Counted from the stretch's first letter, positions 7,948 to 18,230 are shown. The stretch is DNA of 64,000 bases from Sphingobacterium lumbrici (GCF_006476045.1 NZ_SRZY01000027.1:1-64000); one strand, 5' to 3'. Translations and numbers: made by a program. The notes: a model not told the origin generated them from the letters alone.

Positions 7948-9255
7948 ATGAGGATTTTTAAAAAGAACGAAAAAAAGCTTGTACGTTCCTGGGCAATGTA
8001 CGATTGGGCAAATTCAGCGTATAATCTCGTCATCACCTCTACGATATTTCCAGTCTATTATACGACGATCACAACAACAAAAGAAAAAGGTGATGTCGTA
8101 AGTTTCTTTGGCTTTGAGGTAATAAACACAGTCCTTTCCAATTATGCATTGGCAATAGCTTACTTAATTATGGCCCTGGCGTTGCCTTTTTTGTCAGCTT
8201 ATGCAGATCTGGGTGGTAAGAAGAAGTTTTTTATGAAGCTATTTACTTATATAGGCGCTTTAGCTTGTATGGGACTGTTTTTTTTCAAACTTGAGACGTT
8301 GGAATTGAGCATTGTGTTTTTTGCAGTTGCTGCAATGGGTTATATCGGTGGTGTAGCTTTCAATAATTCATATCTTCCGCTGATCGCTACCGTTGATCAA
8401 CAGGACAGAGTAAGTGCGCAAGGATTTGCTTATGGCTATGTAGGCTGCGTAACCCTTCAATTAATCTGTTTTGTATTTGTTTTTAAGCCGGAATGGTTTG
8501 GAATTATAGATGCCTCTTTTCCGGCGAGGTTTTCGTTTTTTCTTGTAGGACTATGGTGGATGGTATTTGCACAGATACCGTTTACTTATTTGCCCGAATC
8601 GAAACCATTACTGGGTGATATGCAAGTTGTATTTTTTGATAAGGTGAAAAATGAGTTTAATCAGGTATTATCAAAGATAAAGCAAATAGAGCCTATTCGT
8701 CGCTTTTTACCAGCTTATTTCTTTAATGCTATGGGGGTACAGACGATTATGATTGTAGCGGCAGCTTTTGGCGAAAAGGTTTTGAATCTTGGGGCGACAA
8801 AATTGATAGCAACAATTATATTGATTCAGTTAGTGGCGATTGTTGGAGCCTACCTTATGTCGAGCTTTGCTAAGCGCTATGGAAACATTAAGGTATTATT
8901 GGTAGTCGTTTTGATGTGGATTTTTATATGTATTTCTGCTTATTTATTGAATAATGAATTCCAATTTTACGGTATTGCCTTTATGGTAGGATTAATGATG
9001 GGCGGGATTCAGGCGTTATCAAGGTCTACTTATTCCAAACTCTTGCCACAAGATATGGAAGATACGACGGCATTTTTTAGTTTCTATGACGTTACGGAGA
9101 AGTTGGCGATTGTGTTTGGATTGTTTACTTTTGGTATAATTGAACAATTAACACACAATATTCGCAATTCAGCATTATTTCTTTCTATCTTTTTTGTGCT
9201 GGGGTTCATTTTATTGTGGAGAGTATTAAAGTTTAATACATTGTTGAAGAATTAG
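7948..9255 (+). CDS. MFS transporter, UMF1/Atg22-like
   Basis: A 435-residue membrane protein with about 12 hydrophobic helices. The opening RSWAMYDWANSAYNLVITSTIFPVYY is the hallmark of the UMF1 (Atg22-like) branch of the major facilitator superfamily; in eukaryotes Atg22 exports amino acids from the vacuole. The substrate of the bacterial members is not known. It begins an operon: the LutA-like gene starts 6 bp downstream, then a TIM-barrel protein and a secreted protein follow with gaps of 18 and 3 bp. Confidence 0.85.
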   Translation: MRIFKKNEKKLVRSWAMYDWANSAYNLVITSTIFPVYYTTITTTKEKGDVVSFFGFEVINTVLSNYALAIAYLIMALALPFLSAYADLGGKKKFFMKLFTYIGALACMGLFFFKLETLELSIVFFAVAAMGYIGGVAFNNSYLPLIATVDQQDRVSAQGFAYGYVGCVTLQLICFVFVFKPEWFGIIDASFPARFSFFLVGLWWMVFAQIPFTYLPESKPLLGDMQVVFFDKVKNEFNQVLSKIKQIEPIRRFLPAYFFNAMGVQTIMIVAAAFGEKVLNLGATKLIATIILIQLVAIVGAYLMSSFAKRYGNIKVLLVVVLMWIFICISAYLLNNEFQFYGIAFMVGLMMGGIQALSRSTYSKLLPQDMEDTTAFFSFYDVTEKLAIVFGLFTFGIIEQLTHNIRNSALFLSIFFVLGFILLWRVLKFNTLLKN

Positions 9256-9261
9256 TGTCTT

Positions 9262-9996
9262 ATGCATAAAAAAGTAGAGTTATTTATCCCTTGCTTCATT
9301 GATCAATTGTATCCTGACACAGCTTTTAATACCGTGAAGTTATTGCAAAAGGCTGGTTGCGAAGTGATCTACAATAGTGAACAAACATGCTGTGGGCAGC
9401 CTGCTTATAATGCGGGATTTTGGGATGAGGCTAAGACTGTAGGGGCGAATTTCTTGAGTAATTTTACCGAAAATAACTATATTGTGTCACCTTCGGCCTC
9501 CTGTACTGGAATGGTGAAGCACGGTTATAATGATCTATTTACTAATTCGATCGAACATAATAAGTGCAGGGGTGTGCAACGAAAGATTCATGAAGTGTCT
9601 GATTTTCTGGTAAACGTATTAAAGATGGAATATTTTGGGGCTGAATTGGTTGGTACAGCGGTCTATCACGATTCTTGTTCTGGTTTGCGAGAATGTAACA
9701 TAAAGGAAGAACCTAGACGTCTGCTTTCACACGTTGGGGGACTTGAATTAGTAGAAATGCGAGATCAGGAAACGTGTTGTGGCTTTGGAGGAACCTTTGC
9801 CGTGAAGTTCGAAGGGATTTCTGCAGCGATGGCGGAACAGAAAGTAAGAAATGCGCAAGCTGTACATGCTGAATATATCATTTCTACGGATTGGTCTTGC
9901 TTGTTACAGCTCCAAGCGTATATCGATAAACATAAAATTCCCATGAAGACAATGCATCTTGTGGATGTACTGACTTCAGGATGGGCTAATATCTAA
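9262..9996 (+). CDS. (Fe-S)-binding protein, LutA/YkgE family (two CCG domains)
   Basis: Cytoplasmic 244-residue protein with two cysteine-rich CCG domains: QTCCGQPAYNAGF near residue 50 and ETCCGFGGTFAVK near residue 170. These domains bind Fe-S clusters or act as heterodisulfide-reductase-like modules. LutA is one of three subunits (LutABC) that oxidise L-lactate to pyruvate. LutB and LutC are not in the window, so either they lie elsewhere or this works as an orphan. Its place after the MFS gene makes lactate or glycolate import plausible but unproven. Confidence 0.85.
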   Translation: MHKKVELFIPCFIDQLYPDTAFNTVKLLQKAGCEVIYNSEQTCCGQPAYNAGFWDEAKTVGANFLSNFTENNYIVSPSASCTGMVKHGYNDLFTNSIEHNKCRGVQRKIHEVSDFLVNVLKMEYFGAELVGTAVYHDSCSGLRECNIKEEPRRLLSHVGGLELVEMRDQETCCGFGGTFAVKFEGISAAMAEQKVRNAQAVHAEYIISTDWSCLLQLQAYIDKHKIPMKTMHLVDVLTSGWANI

Positions 9997-10014
9997 TATA
10001 TAAATCTATAAATA

Positions 10015-10893
10015 ATGAATTCAAGAAGAGATTTTATTAAAAACCTAGGATTGGCGACAGCGGGTGTAGTATTAATGCCGTCGTTAGAAGGTTTTTCGTC
10101 AAAAAAGAAATGGTTTGACATTTCGTTGGCTGAGTGGTCCTTACACCGTACGCTTCACAAAGGTGATTTGAAGAATATTGATTTCCCAGAATTTACAGCC
10201 AAAAATTTTGGTATTTACGGCGTGGAATACGTCAACTCTTTCTTTAAGGATAAAGCAAAAGATATGACATATCTGAAAGACTTGAATAACAGAGCAAAAG
10301 ATAACGGGGTGAAAAATGTTCTGATTATGATAGATGGAGAAGGGGATCTAGGCCATGCAGATGCTCAAAAAAGAGCGCAAGCAGTAGATAATCATTATAA
10401 ATGGATTGATGCTGCAAGTTTTTTAGAATGCACGTCTATCCGAGTAAATGCGGGTGGTAATGGGAGTAGAGAAGAAGTGAAACAACGAGTTGTTGAAAGC
10501 CTTTCTATATTATCCAATTATAGTAAAAAATCGAAAATAAATGTCATTGTAGAGAATCATGGCGGAATATCTTCACATGGCGACTGGCTGGCAGATGTAT
10601 TAAAATCTGTTGGCAACAAATACTGCGGTAGCTTACCTGATTTTGGTAATTTCTACGAATATGATCGTTATCAAGGTGTGATTGATCTGATGCCTTATGC
10701 TAAGGGTGTAAGTGCAAAGACACATGATTTTGATGAAAACGGTAACGAAGCTAATATTGATTACGCAAAAATGATGAAAATTGTGAAAAATGCGGGTTAT
10801 AAAGGTTTTGTAGGGATCGAATATGAAGGTGGTACGTTGAGCGAAATTGACGGCATTAAAGCAACAAAAGCTTTATTAGAACGTTTTCAATAA
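10015..10893 (+). CDS. Sugar phosphate isomerase/epimerase-like TIM-barrel protein with Tat leader
   Basis: A 292-residue protein of the xylose isomerase-like (AP endonuclease 2 fold) family. The N-terminus SRRDFIKNLGLATAGVVLMP is a twin-arginine signal, so it is exported folded. Likely metal ligands are seen in the C-terminal half: VIVENHGG, SLPDFGNFY, VSAKTHDFDENG and VGIEYEGG. It sits 18 bp after the LutA-like gene and 3 bp before a secreted protein. It could act on a sugar or polyol derivative in the periplasm; no specific substrate can be assigned. Confidence 0.85.
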   Translation: MNSRRDFIKNLGLATAGVVLMPSLEGFSSKKKWFDISLAEWSLHRTLHKGDLKNIDFPEFTAKNFGIYGVEYVNSFFKDKAKDMTYLKDLNNRAKDNGVKNVLIMIDGEGDLGHADAQKRAQAVDNHYKWIDAASFLECTSIRVNAGGNGSREEVKQRVVESLSILSNYSKKSKINVIVENHGGISSHGDWLADVLKSVGNKYCGSLPDFGNFYEYDRYQGVIDLMPYAKGVSAKTHDFDENGNEANIDYAKMMKIVKNAGYKGFVGIEYEGGTLSEIDGIKATKALLERFQ

Positions 10894-10896
10894 AGT

Positions 10897-11784
10897 ATGA
10901 TAAGAAAAAGCTTACTATGTGTTTTTCTCACTTGTAATATACTTTCGTCTTTTGGACAAGATAGTCAGAAGATGAAGGTATGGCAAGATAGTTTAGTAAA
11001 GTTGGGTGCCAAAATGTTTAGAAGTTCTGCAGAACCTGAACGGCTTGATAACAATTTCAAATTTGTGAAGACTTTAGTGTCTGCTTTAAAGGAACCAAAC
11101 TCTTATTACTTTTCTTTTGAGCAATTGAATATGATTGCGATTTTGTCGTCTCCAGATAATAACTTCAAGATATTCACTTGGAATGTTCCGTTAGAAGATG
11201 GTTCTTATCTTTATTATGGGACTATTCAGCACAAAACGGCAAACGGTCAAATTAGCTTAACACCCCTGTTTGATAAAACATTTGAAATCAATGCGGTAGA
11301 TAGTGCTGTTTTAAGTAATACAGAATGGTATGGAGCACAGTATTATGATATTGTTCCACTTGGTAAAAACAAATACGTATTATTGGGATGGAAGGGGCAT
11401 CATGCCGAATATACTAAAAAAGTAATAGAAATATTAACGCTAAAAGCTGGTAATCAAGTGGAGCTAGGAGCGCCAGTCTTTTTAGAAAATCCCAAAATAG
11501 CTAGACGTATATTTTCTTATACGCGGCAAGCAACAATGTATTTAAAATATAATAGGACACTGAATAGGATTGAATTTGATAATTTGGTGGCTGCTGATCC
11601 CAGCCTGAAAGGTAATTTCAAATATTATGGACCGGATCTATCGTATGATGCGTATGAAATTACCAAAGAGGGTAAGCTTAAATTATTAACGGATATAGAA
11701 GTTAAAAATTTTGAAGGAGGAGATGAAAGCCAGTATATTGACCCCCAGAAACCGAATAAAAAACGTAGAAGTGGACTTCAATAA
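10897..11784 (+). CDS. Secreted protein of unknown function
   Basis: A 295-residue protein with a clear signal peptide (MIRKSLLCVFLTCNILSSFG, cleavage near QD). I recognise no known domain. The mature part contains SPDNNFKIFTWNVPLEDGSY, which reads like beta-sheet repeats of periplasmic Bacteroidota proteins, and ends with a basic tail KPNKKRRSGLQ. It follows the TIM-barrel gene by 3 bp, so it is the last gene of the MFS-LutA-isomerase operon. Its function is unknown. Confidence 0.8.
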   Translation: MIRKSLLCVFLTCNILSSFGQDSQKMKVWQDSLVKLGAKMFRSSAEPERLDNNFKFVKTLVSALKEPNSYYFSFEQLNMIAILSSPDNNFKIFTWNVPLEDGSYLYYGTIQHKTANGQISLTPLFDKTFEINAVDSAVLSNTEWYGAQYYDIVPLGKNKYVLLGWKGHHAEYTKKVIEILTLKAGNQVELGAPVFLENPKIARRIFSYTRQATMYLKYNRTLNRIEFDNLVAADPSLKGNFKYYGPDLSYDAYEITKEGKLKLLTDIEVKNFEGGDESQYIDPQKPNKKRRSGLQ

Positions 11785-11897
11785 ATGAAAATATTTTGGG
11801 ATAATTTATTTTTTTTTCCAAAAAAATCTTTTCTTTGCCTTAAAAAAATAATTGAACCAATAAAATAACAGATAAATTATAATAAACAAATAGGTAT

Positions 11898-13466
11898 ATG
11901 GTTGAGCAACAAAATGATGAATCCCTAGTTAAGCATCTGGCAAAACAAGGGGTCGATGACAAAATGGTAATGGGGCATCCTGCCGGACTTTTTGTCTTAT
12001 TTTTTACCGAAATGTGGGAGCGTTTTAGCTATTATGGAATGCGGGCATTGTTAACTTTGTTCTTAGTAAGTTCATTAACAAGTGGCGGCTGGGAGTGGAC
12101 TAGAGCAGAGGCATTACAATTGTATGGGTGGTATACAGGTTTAGTTTACTTGACACCAATTATAGGAGGTATTATTGCGGATAAATTGACAGGGTACAGA
12201 AAGGCAATTTTGTTAGGAGCACTTGTTATGACCTTAGGGCATGCTTCTATGGCATTAGAGGGTTTTTCTTCTATCTTCTTTTTCTTAGGTCTTGCGTTAA
12301 TGATTATAGGTAATGGGCTATTCAAACCAAATATTTCATCAATTGTAGGTCAGATTTATCCAGATAATTCTGCTAAGAAAGATGCGGGTTATACGATATT
12401 TTATATGGGTATTAACGCTGGTGCTTTTTTAGGAATGCTATTGTGTGGGTATATAGGTGAAAAAATAGGCTGGCATTATGGATTTGGCCTGGCAGGTATT
12501 TTTATGTTTTTTGGTATGCTTCAGTTTTATTTTGCGCAAAGATATTTTGGTCGCATCGGGGAGGCTCCTAATAAAGATAAGGCATCTCAAGTTGAAGAAG
12601 ATACTATGCCTGCTAATGTAAAGCGCGATAGATTGATCGTTATCGGTGTATTAATTGTATTCAGTACTTTTTTCTGGTTGGCTTTTGAGCAAGCTGGTGG
12701 CTCTATGAATATTTTTGCTGCTGATTATACGCAACGTGTATTAGAAGGTAATGCCGCTACAACATTTAAATGGGTAGATGCAGCCCTGACTTTGTTTCCT
12801 TTAATAATTGTGAGTTGGGTGTTGCTTGGATTAGCTAAAAAAATATTTTCTACTTATCCATTGACAATTATATTTACAGTTGTCAGTATGTTGATAATCT
12901 GGGGTTTAGGTATTTGGAAAATTCAAAGGGAATTTATGGCTCTGGAAACGGAAGTCGCTGCATCTTGGTTTCAAATTTTAAATTCGTTTTTCATCATAAC
13001 TTTAGCTACGGTATTTAGTAAGATGTGGGAAAAAGTATGGAATCCATCAGGACCTATTAAGTTTGCATTAGGACTTATTCTATTAGGTATTGGATTTGCT
13101 ATATTAGCATACGGTTGTAGGGATATTCCACAAGGAGCTCAAACAGCTTCTGTAAGTATGGTTTGGTTAATTTTGGCTTATTTCTTTCACACTACAGGTG
13201 AGTTATGTGTGTCGCCTGTCGGTCTTTCGTATGTCTCTAAACTATCACCTAAAAAATTATTAGGATTGATTTTTGGACTATGGTTTGCCTCATCAGCAAT
13301 TGCTAACTTTGCGGGAAGTATGTTAGGATCAGCTATTGATTACATTAGCTTAAATTATTCTATGGCTCACTTCTTTGGTGTTTTTGCAGTTATTCCAGGG
13401 GTAGTTGCCATTATTTTGTTATTGATTTCTCCGAAATTGAAGAAAATGATGCACGGTATTAATTAG
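11898..13466 (+). CDS. Peptide MFS transporter, POT (PTR2) family, copy 1
   Basis: Proton-coupled oligopeptide transporter of 522 residues in the inner membrane. The family motif ExxERFxYY is exact (TEMWERFSYYGMRALL, near residue 37), as is the second POT signature FYMGINAGAFLGMLLCGY near residue 170. About 13 hydrophobic segments are seen, and the C-terminus ends in LLISPKLKKMMHGIN, almost the same as the next gene. It has its own terminator (13488-13522). Di- and tripeptides are the usual substrates. Confidence 0.95.
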   Translation: MVEQQNDESLVKHLAKQGVDDKMVMGHPAGLFVLFFTEMWERFSYYGMRALLTLFLVSSLTSGGWEWTRAEALQLYGWYTGLVYLTPIIGGIIADKLTGYRKAILLGALVMTLGHASMALEGFSSIFFFLGLALMIIGNGLFKPNISSIVGQIYPDNSAKKDAGYTIFYMGINAGAFLGMLLCGYIGEKIGWHYGFGLAGIFMFFGMLQFYFAQRYFGRIGEAPNKDKASQVEEDTMPANVKRDRLIVIGVLIVFSTFFWLAFEQAGGSMNIFAADYTQRVLEGNAATTFKWVDAALTLFPLIIVSWVLLGLAKKIFSTYPLTIIFTVVSMLIIWGLGIWKIQREFMALETEVAASWFQILNSFFIITLATVFSKMWEKVWNPSGPIKFALGLILLGIGFAILAYGCRDIPQGAQTASVSMVWLILAYFFHTTGELCVSPVGLSYVSKLSPKKLLGLIFGLWFASSAIANFAGSMLGSAIDYISLNYSMAHFFGVFAVIPGVVAIILLLISPKLKKMMHGIN

Positions 13467-13487
13467 TAAATAATTTAAAAAAAATAA

Positions 13488-13522
13488 TGAAAAGCGCTTG
13501 TTTATTTAACGAGCGCTTTTCA
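13488..13522 (+). terminator. Terminator after first POT transporter
   Basis: TGAAAAGCGCT (13488-13498) pairs with AGCGCTTTTCA (13512-13522). Confidence 0.8.
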
Positions 13523-13649
13523 AATTAATAATGTATGTAATATTCATGTTTTCAAAAGTCATATTTAGATTGGTGCAATAAGCGCGTCTGATTATGAAGT
13601 GAGACAAGTGTTTCTCAAAGAGATAGGACATGAACAAATAATGTGTAAT

Positions 13650-15419
13650 ATGAATCAAACGAGTGAAGTAAAGGAGTCTCATTTTTTTGACTCCAAAGTG
13701 CTAGGACACCCATCAGGGTTATTTGTTCTTTTTTTTACGGAGATGTGGGAACGTTTTTCGTTCTACGGAATGCGTGTCCTCTTAATTCAATTTTTAACTG
13801 CTGCTGTTATTTTTAACGATCCAATGTCAGGATGGGGGTGGACCGCGGAACAAGCTGGTGCCTTATATGGAACGTATGCGATGCTACTTTATATAACACC
13901 AATATTTGGAGGTGTAATTGCTGATAAGTTTATTGGTTCTAGAGCTGCAGTGATAATTGGTGCAGCGATCATGACACTTGGGCATGCTTCGATGGCTTTC
14001 AATTCCCAAATCATGTTTTTCTTGGGGTTAGGTTGCCTAGTCATTGGCACCGGTTTCTTTAAACCCAATATGCCTGCTATACTAGGTGAAATGTATAAAT
14101 ATTTACCTGCAAAAAAAGACGGCGCTTATACTATTTTTTACATGGGTGTTAACGCAGGTGCCTTTTTCGGAATGATGCTGTGTGGTTATTTAGCAGAGAC
14201 TGTCGGATGGCATTGGGGTTTTGGGCTGGCAGGTATTTTTATGCTATTGGGTACGTTTCAATTCTGGCTGGCTAAACCACTTATGGGCAATTTAGGAGTC
14301 TTGGACAAGTCAAATGTCGTACAGCAGGACAAAAAGAGTGATCTAGAGGAAGGAGAGAAATCCTATAATGCGTTTACGAAAGTAGATGTTTTTTTAATGA
14401 TTGTAGTTGGGATTATAGGTTTCGTATATGCGTTCAATGATCCGTTGTCCAAAAATAATGTATTGGATGTTTTTGCATTTTTAGATACTTCTTTTTTGAG
14501 AGGACAGAACATAATGATTATCATTGCACTGATCCTATTCCTATACCTTGTGTTATCTCGTATTAGAAGATATAGTCGGGTAATCAGAGAACGGATGTAT
14601 GGGGTCATTTTGCTGGCATTCTTCTTGATTTTCTTTTTTATGAGCTTCGAGCAAGGTGCAACTTCATTAGTATTAGTCGCGAGGGATTATGTGGATCGGG
14701 AACTTTCTGGAAATAGCTTGCTAATCTTCAATATCGTAAATACATTATTGACAGTGGTGCCTTTAATGATAATTTCATGGGTATTGGTCAAGTTGGCAAT
14801 AGCGACTTGGAATAAAATTGCTTTATCGAATATTATATTGTTCTTATGTTTTGCATTAATTTGGGGAGCTGCCATTTGGATGCTATATAATGAATTTACA
14901 GCAGAGATTTCTGAAATAAAGGTGTCTTGGTTTTCTATATTAAACTCATTCTTTATTATTGCATTAGCATCTTCTGTGTCGAAAATATGGGAATCCAAAT
15001 ATAATCCTTCGGCTGCATTCAAATACGGTTTTGGATTGATTTTGGTGGCTATCGGTTTTTTAATACTTGGATTTGGGGCATTGGGAGCAAGTGACAGTGT
15101 GAAGATCTCTATGCTGTTTCTGGTGTTAACCTATTTGTTTCACACATTAGGTGAATTGTTTATTTCTCCTGTTGGGTTGTCTTACGTTTCTAAATTGGTA
15201 CCGGCTAGGATGCTGGCATTTATGTTTGGAATGTGGTATCTAGCAATTGCTATTGCTCAGAAATTAGCTGCAATTTTAGGAGGACAAGTAGAGACGATTC
15301 AGGAAAACTACTCCTTAAGTCATTTCTTTTTCTTATTTACTATTATCCCTGCAGTGGCAGGCTTGGTCGTTATAGTGTTGAATCCTTTGTTGAAAAAAAT
15401 GATGCATGGTGTAAACTAA
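13650..15419 (+). CDS. Peptide MFS transporter, POT (PTR2) family, copy 2
   Basis: A second proton-coupled peptide transporter, clearly a paralogue of the upstream gene: TEMWERFSFYGMRVLL, FYMGVNAGAFFGMMLCGY and the C-terminal LKKMMHGVN are shared. It is longer because of a cytoplasmic loop and two additional hydrophobic stretches around residues 230-310. The start is set at ATG 13650 (MNQTSEVKESHFF); ATG 13641 is equally possible, while the GTG at 13599 is unlikely. A strong terminator follows at 15436-15469. The pair probably arose by tandem duplication and then diverged. Confidence 0.93.
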   Translation: MNQTSEVKESHFFDSKVLGHPSGLFVLFFTEMWERFSFYGMRVLLIQFLTAAVIFNDPMSGWGWTAEQAGALYGTYAMLLYITPIFGGVIADKFIGSRAAVIIGAAIMTLGHASMAFNSQIMFFLGLGCLVIGTGFFKPNMPAILGEMYKYLPAKKDGAYTIFYMGVNAGAFFGMMLCGYLAETVGWHWGFGLAGIFMLLGTFQFWLAKPLMGNLGVLDKSNVVQQDKKSDLEEGEKSYNAFTKVDVFLMIVVGIIGFVYAFNDPLSKNNVLDVFAFLDTSFLRGQNIMIIIALILFLYLVLSRIRRYSRVIRERMYGVILLAFFLIFFFMSFEQGATSLVLVARDYVDRELSGNSLLIFNIVNTLLTVVPLMIISWVLVKLAIATWNKIALSNIILFLCFALIWGAAIWMLYNEFTAEISEIKVSWFSILNSFFIIALASSVSKIWESKYNPSAAFKYGFGLILVAIGFLILGFGALGASDSVKISMLFLVLTYLFHTLGELFISPVGLSYVSKLVPARMLAFMFGMWYLAIAIAQKLAAILGGQVETIQENYSLSHFFFLFTIIPAVAGLVVIVLNPLLKKMMHGVN

Positions 15420-15435
15420 GATTATGTAATAATGA

Positions 15436-15469
15436 CAAAAATAGCACCTTCTTGCAGGTGCTATTTTTG
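15436..15469 (+). terminator. Terminator after second POT transporter
   Basis: CAAAAATAGCACCT (15436-15449) pairs perfectly with AGGTGCTATTTTTG (15456-15469). Confidence 0.9.
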
Positions 15470-15641
15470 TTTAAATAAAATAATTATAAACAAAACTATA
15501 TAGTGCTGCTTTATTGACTTTTTATCAACATGCGAAGAAAACTCTTCTCAGAAGAATTTAAAATGTTTAACTTTCATCTGTAGGTCAATTTCGTATAACG
15601 GATGAGAGAACGGATACTTGGTTTAAGTGATGTTTTGCAAA

Positions 15642-15673
15642 TTTGCATATCAAATCAAGTTTGTCTAAGTTTG
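15642..15673 (+). promoter_or_regulatory. Promoter of the GT2-ruvB operon
   Basis: TTTG at 15642-15645 and TAAGTTTG at 15666-15673 (spacer 20) fit the Bacteroidota -33/-7 consensus. Transcription would start about 10 nt before the GTG at 15692, giving a very short leader. Confidence 0.6.
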
Positions 15674-15691
15674 CAACTTAATACTTAAATA

Positions 15692-16420
15692 GTGACGGAT
15701 AGCGTAGTAATTATTCCAACATACAATGAAATTGATAATATCGAAAATATCATTCGCAAAGTTTTTTCATTAACTGTTAATTTTCATGTCCTAGTCGTTG
15801 ACGACGGTTCTCCAGATGGAACGGCTGAAGTGGTAAAAAAACTCATGAAATCGGATTATGCCGATAGATTGTTTATTCAAGAACGAAAGGGGAAATTAGG
15901 TTTAGGTACTGCGTATATTCATGGGTTTAAATGGTCTCTAAATCGTGATTATACTTATATTTTTGAGATGGATGCGGATTTTAGTCATAATCCCGAGGAT
16001 TTAATACGACTGCGACAAACGGCTCTTGACGGTGCTGATATGGTTATAGGATCTCGTTATATTAAAGGAGTCAATGTAGTGAATTGGCCTATGAGCCGTG
16101 TCTTGATGTCATATTTTGCTTCAGTATATGTACGCCTGATTACCAGGGTGAATATTCAGGATGCAACCGCGGGGTTTGTTTGTTTTAATAGAAAAGTATT
16201 GGAAAAAATAAAATTAGATGAAATTCGTTTTGTAGGATATGCCTTTCAGATTGAGATGAAATTTAAAGCCGTACAATATGGATTTAATGTTTTGGAAATT
16301 CCTATCATCTTTACTGATCGGACCTTAGGTGTCTCTAAAATGAGTACAAAGATATTCCGGGAAGCTTTTTTTGGTGTAATACAGTTGAAATTGAACAGTT
16401 TGTTCAAAAAATATAAATAA
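15692..16420 (+). CDS. Glycosyltransferase family 2, polyprenol monophosphomannose synthase-like
   Basis: A 242-residue enzyme resembling dolichol/polyprenol-phosphate mannosyltransferase (Dpm1-like), which moves a sugar from a nucleotide sugar to a lipid phosphate on the cytoplasmic face. The GT-A fold is shown by VVIIPTYNEIDNI at the N-terminus, VVDDGSPDGTAE (nucleotide binding), and the metal-binding EMDADFSHNPEDL near residue 90. It lacks C-terminal membrane helices. The start is a GTG at 15692, just before the conserved core. It is 11 bp upstream of ruvB. The actual sugar donor is not certain. Confidence 0.88.
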   Translation: MTDSVVIIPTYNEIDNIENIIRKVFSLTVNFHVLVVDDGSPDGTAEVVKKLMKSDYADRLFIQERKGKLGLGTAYIHGFKWSLNRDYTYIFEMDADFSHNPEDLIRLRQTALDGADMVIGSRYIKGVNVVNWPMSRVLMSYFASVYVRLITRVNIQDATAGFVCFNRKVLEKIKLDEIRFVGYAFQIEMKFKAVQYGFNVLEIPIIFTDRTLGVSKMSTKIFREAFFGVIQLKLNSLFKKYK

Positions 16421-16431
16421 CGAAATTATAG

Positions 16432-17454
16432 ATGAACGAAAATCTAGATCCTAATCCAGAACGTCTAAATCCTACCGAGAAAGAATTGGAAAGAGTTTTG
16501 CGTCCGCAAAATTTCGAGGATTTTACTGGACAGGCCAAGATCTTGGAGAACCTTTCTATATTCGTAAAAGCCGCCAGACTCCGCGGTGAAGCACTTGATC
16601 ATGTACTATTGCATGGGCCACCGGGATTGGGGAAAACAACACTATCATACATTATAGCTAATGAGATGGGGGTGGGGATTAAAATCACCTCCGGACCAGT
16701 TTTAGACAAACCTGGAGATTTAGCGGGGTTGCTCACCAATTTAGAGGAAGGAGATATTTTATTTATTGACGAAATACATCGCCTATCCCCGGTTGTAGAG
16801 GAATACCTGTATTCCGCAATGGAGGATTTTAAAATAGATATTATGTTGGAAACAGGCCCTAATGCTAGATCCGTACAGATATCTTTGAATCCTTTTACCT
16901 TGGTAGGTGCTACTACACGTTCAGGTTTGCTTACGGCTCCGTTAAGAGCTCGATTCGGTATTAATTCAAGACTTCAGTACTATGATGCTAAATTGTTGAC
17001 TACTATTGTACTTCGTTCATCAAGTATTTTGAATACAGCAATCAGTGAAGAAGGTGCCTTCGAAATTGCCAGAAGAAGTCGGGGAACTCCTCGGATTGCG
17101 AATGCTTTGTTGCGTCGAACACGTGATTTCGCACAAATTAAGGGAAATGGAAGTATTGATAAAGCAATTGCACAGTATGCATTGAATGCCTTAAATGTCG
17201 ATGAGCATGGATTGGATGAAATGGATAACCGTATACTGTCTACAATCATAGATAAATTCAAGGGGGGACCTGTAGGACTGAAAACGATAGCGACAGCAGT
17301 AGGTGAAGATGAAGGTACAATTGAAGAAGTATATGAGCCTTTTTTGATCCAGGAGGGGTACATAATGCGTACCTCAAGGGGAAGGGAATGTACTGAAGCA
17401 GCATATAAGCACTTAGGAAAAAATAATTATAGTAAAGGAAATACACTTTTTTAA
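16432..17454 (+). CDS. ruvB: Holliday junction branch migration DNA helicase RuvB
   Basis: AAA+ motor of the RuvABC resolvasome, 340 residues as expected. Walker [10 protein letters not shown] is near residue 61, Walker [12 protein letters not shown] near 110, followed by the RuvB-specific stretch [16 protein letters not shown], sensor [18 protein letters not shown] near 162 and the arginine finger region. The C-terminal winged helix ends with [17 protein letters not shown]. It lies between a glycosyltransferase and an outer-membrane protein gene with short gaps, so likely one operon. Confidence 0.98.
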   Translation: MNENLDPNPERLNPTEKELERVLRPQNFEDFTGQAKILENLSIFVKAARLRGEALDHVLLHGPPGLGKTTLSYIIANEMGVGIKITSGPVLDKPGDLAGLLTNLEEGDILFIDEIHRLSPVVEEYLYSAMEDFKIDIMLETGPNARSVQISLNPFTLVGATTRSGLLTAPLRARFGINSRLQYYDAKLLTTIVLRSSSILNTAISEEGAFEIARRSRGTPRIANALLRRTRDFAQIKGNGSIDKAIAQYALNALNVDEHGLDEMDNRILSTIIDKFKGGPVGLKTIATAVGEDEGTIEEVYEPFLIQEGYIMRTSRGRECTEAAYKHLGKNNYSKGNTLF

Positions 17455-17468
17455 AGTTCAGACTATTT

Positions 17469-18230
17469 ATGAGATACCTTTTATTTGCAATTTTGTTGTT
17501 AAATTTATCAGTTGCCAATGCCCAATTAGATTGTCCGGTTCCTTTTGCTACAAATAAAGGTGATCAAAAATATCATATCACAACGGGAATGGGATTGACG
17601 AAATTGTATGGTGATATGGATAAATCCGGTACTATGGGAACCGCATTTTTTTTGAAATTTGATTACAAACTACTAACGGGACTTCATATCGGTATAGAAG
17701 GACAATTGGGTAGCTTAGAAGCGATTTCTTCAATTGTAGACGAGCGATATGTAACAAACAATTATTATTCGGGAGGCATTTTTGTAACTGCTTATCCTTA
17801 TGATTTGATAGTTAGCGGTAAACATTCTTACAATTATTCCTTTAAAAATAGATTGTTGAGTGGTATTTATGTAGGCTTGGGAGTTTCGGGAATACGTAAT
17901 TTCTATAAAGAAGGTGATATTTACCGCGATCCGAATTTACTTTATACCTATGGCCCGATTGCGTATTATGATGAAAATGGTCTGCCGGTTTTTAAAGAGA
18001 AAATAAATTCGCTGTTGTTTCCTGCTGTTAATGTCGGCTTGGCATTACCTATTAATAAACATACTACTCGTACGGGCAGGTATTGGAGTGCTGTCGCGAA
18101 TGCACAATTCAATTTTGAAAATAATGAATTGTTGGACGGTTATATCCCATACGACCAAAACAGCCAACGTATTCAAGGCAGTAATGATATGTATACTTTT
18201 TATTCTTTAGGTGTTCGTTATTCTCTTTAA
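17469..18230 (+). CDS. Outer-membrane beta-barrel-like protein of unknown function
   Basis: A 253-residue exported protein with a signal peptide (MRYLLFAILLLNLSVANAQ). The rest alternates aromatic and polar residues, with a C-terminal YTFYSLGVRYSL strand ending in an aromatic-hydrophobic pair, as in outer-membrane barrels. No named family is recognised. It follows ruvB by 14 bp. Its last 24 bp overlap the 3' end of the convergent gene on the minus strand (18207-18230). Confidence 0.8.
   Translation: MRYLLFAILLLNLSVANAQLDCPVPFATNKGDQKYHITTGMGLTKLYGDMDKSGTMGTAFFLKFDYKLLTGLHIGIEGQLGSLEAISSIVDERYVTNNYYSGGIFVTAYPYDLIVSGKHSYNYSFKNRLLSGIYVGLGVSGIRNFYKEGDIYRDPNLLYTYGPIAYYDENGLPVFKEKINSLLFPAVNVGLALPINKHTTRTGRYWSAVANAQFNFENNELLDGYIPYDQNSQRIQGSNDMYTFYSLGVRYSL

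Noticed and set aside
13599-13649. GTG at 13599 as start of the second POT gene
   Set aside because: The extra N-terminal residues have no counterpart in the paralogue; ATG 13650 or 13641 fits better.
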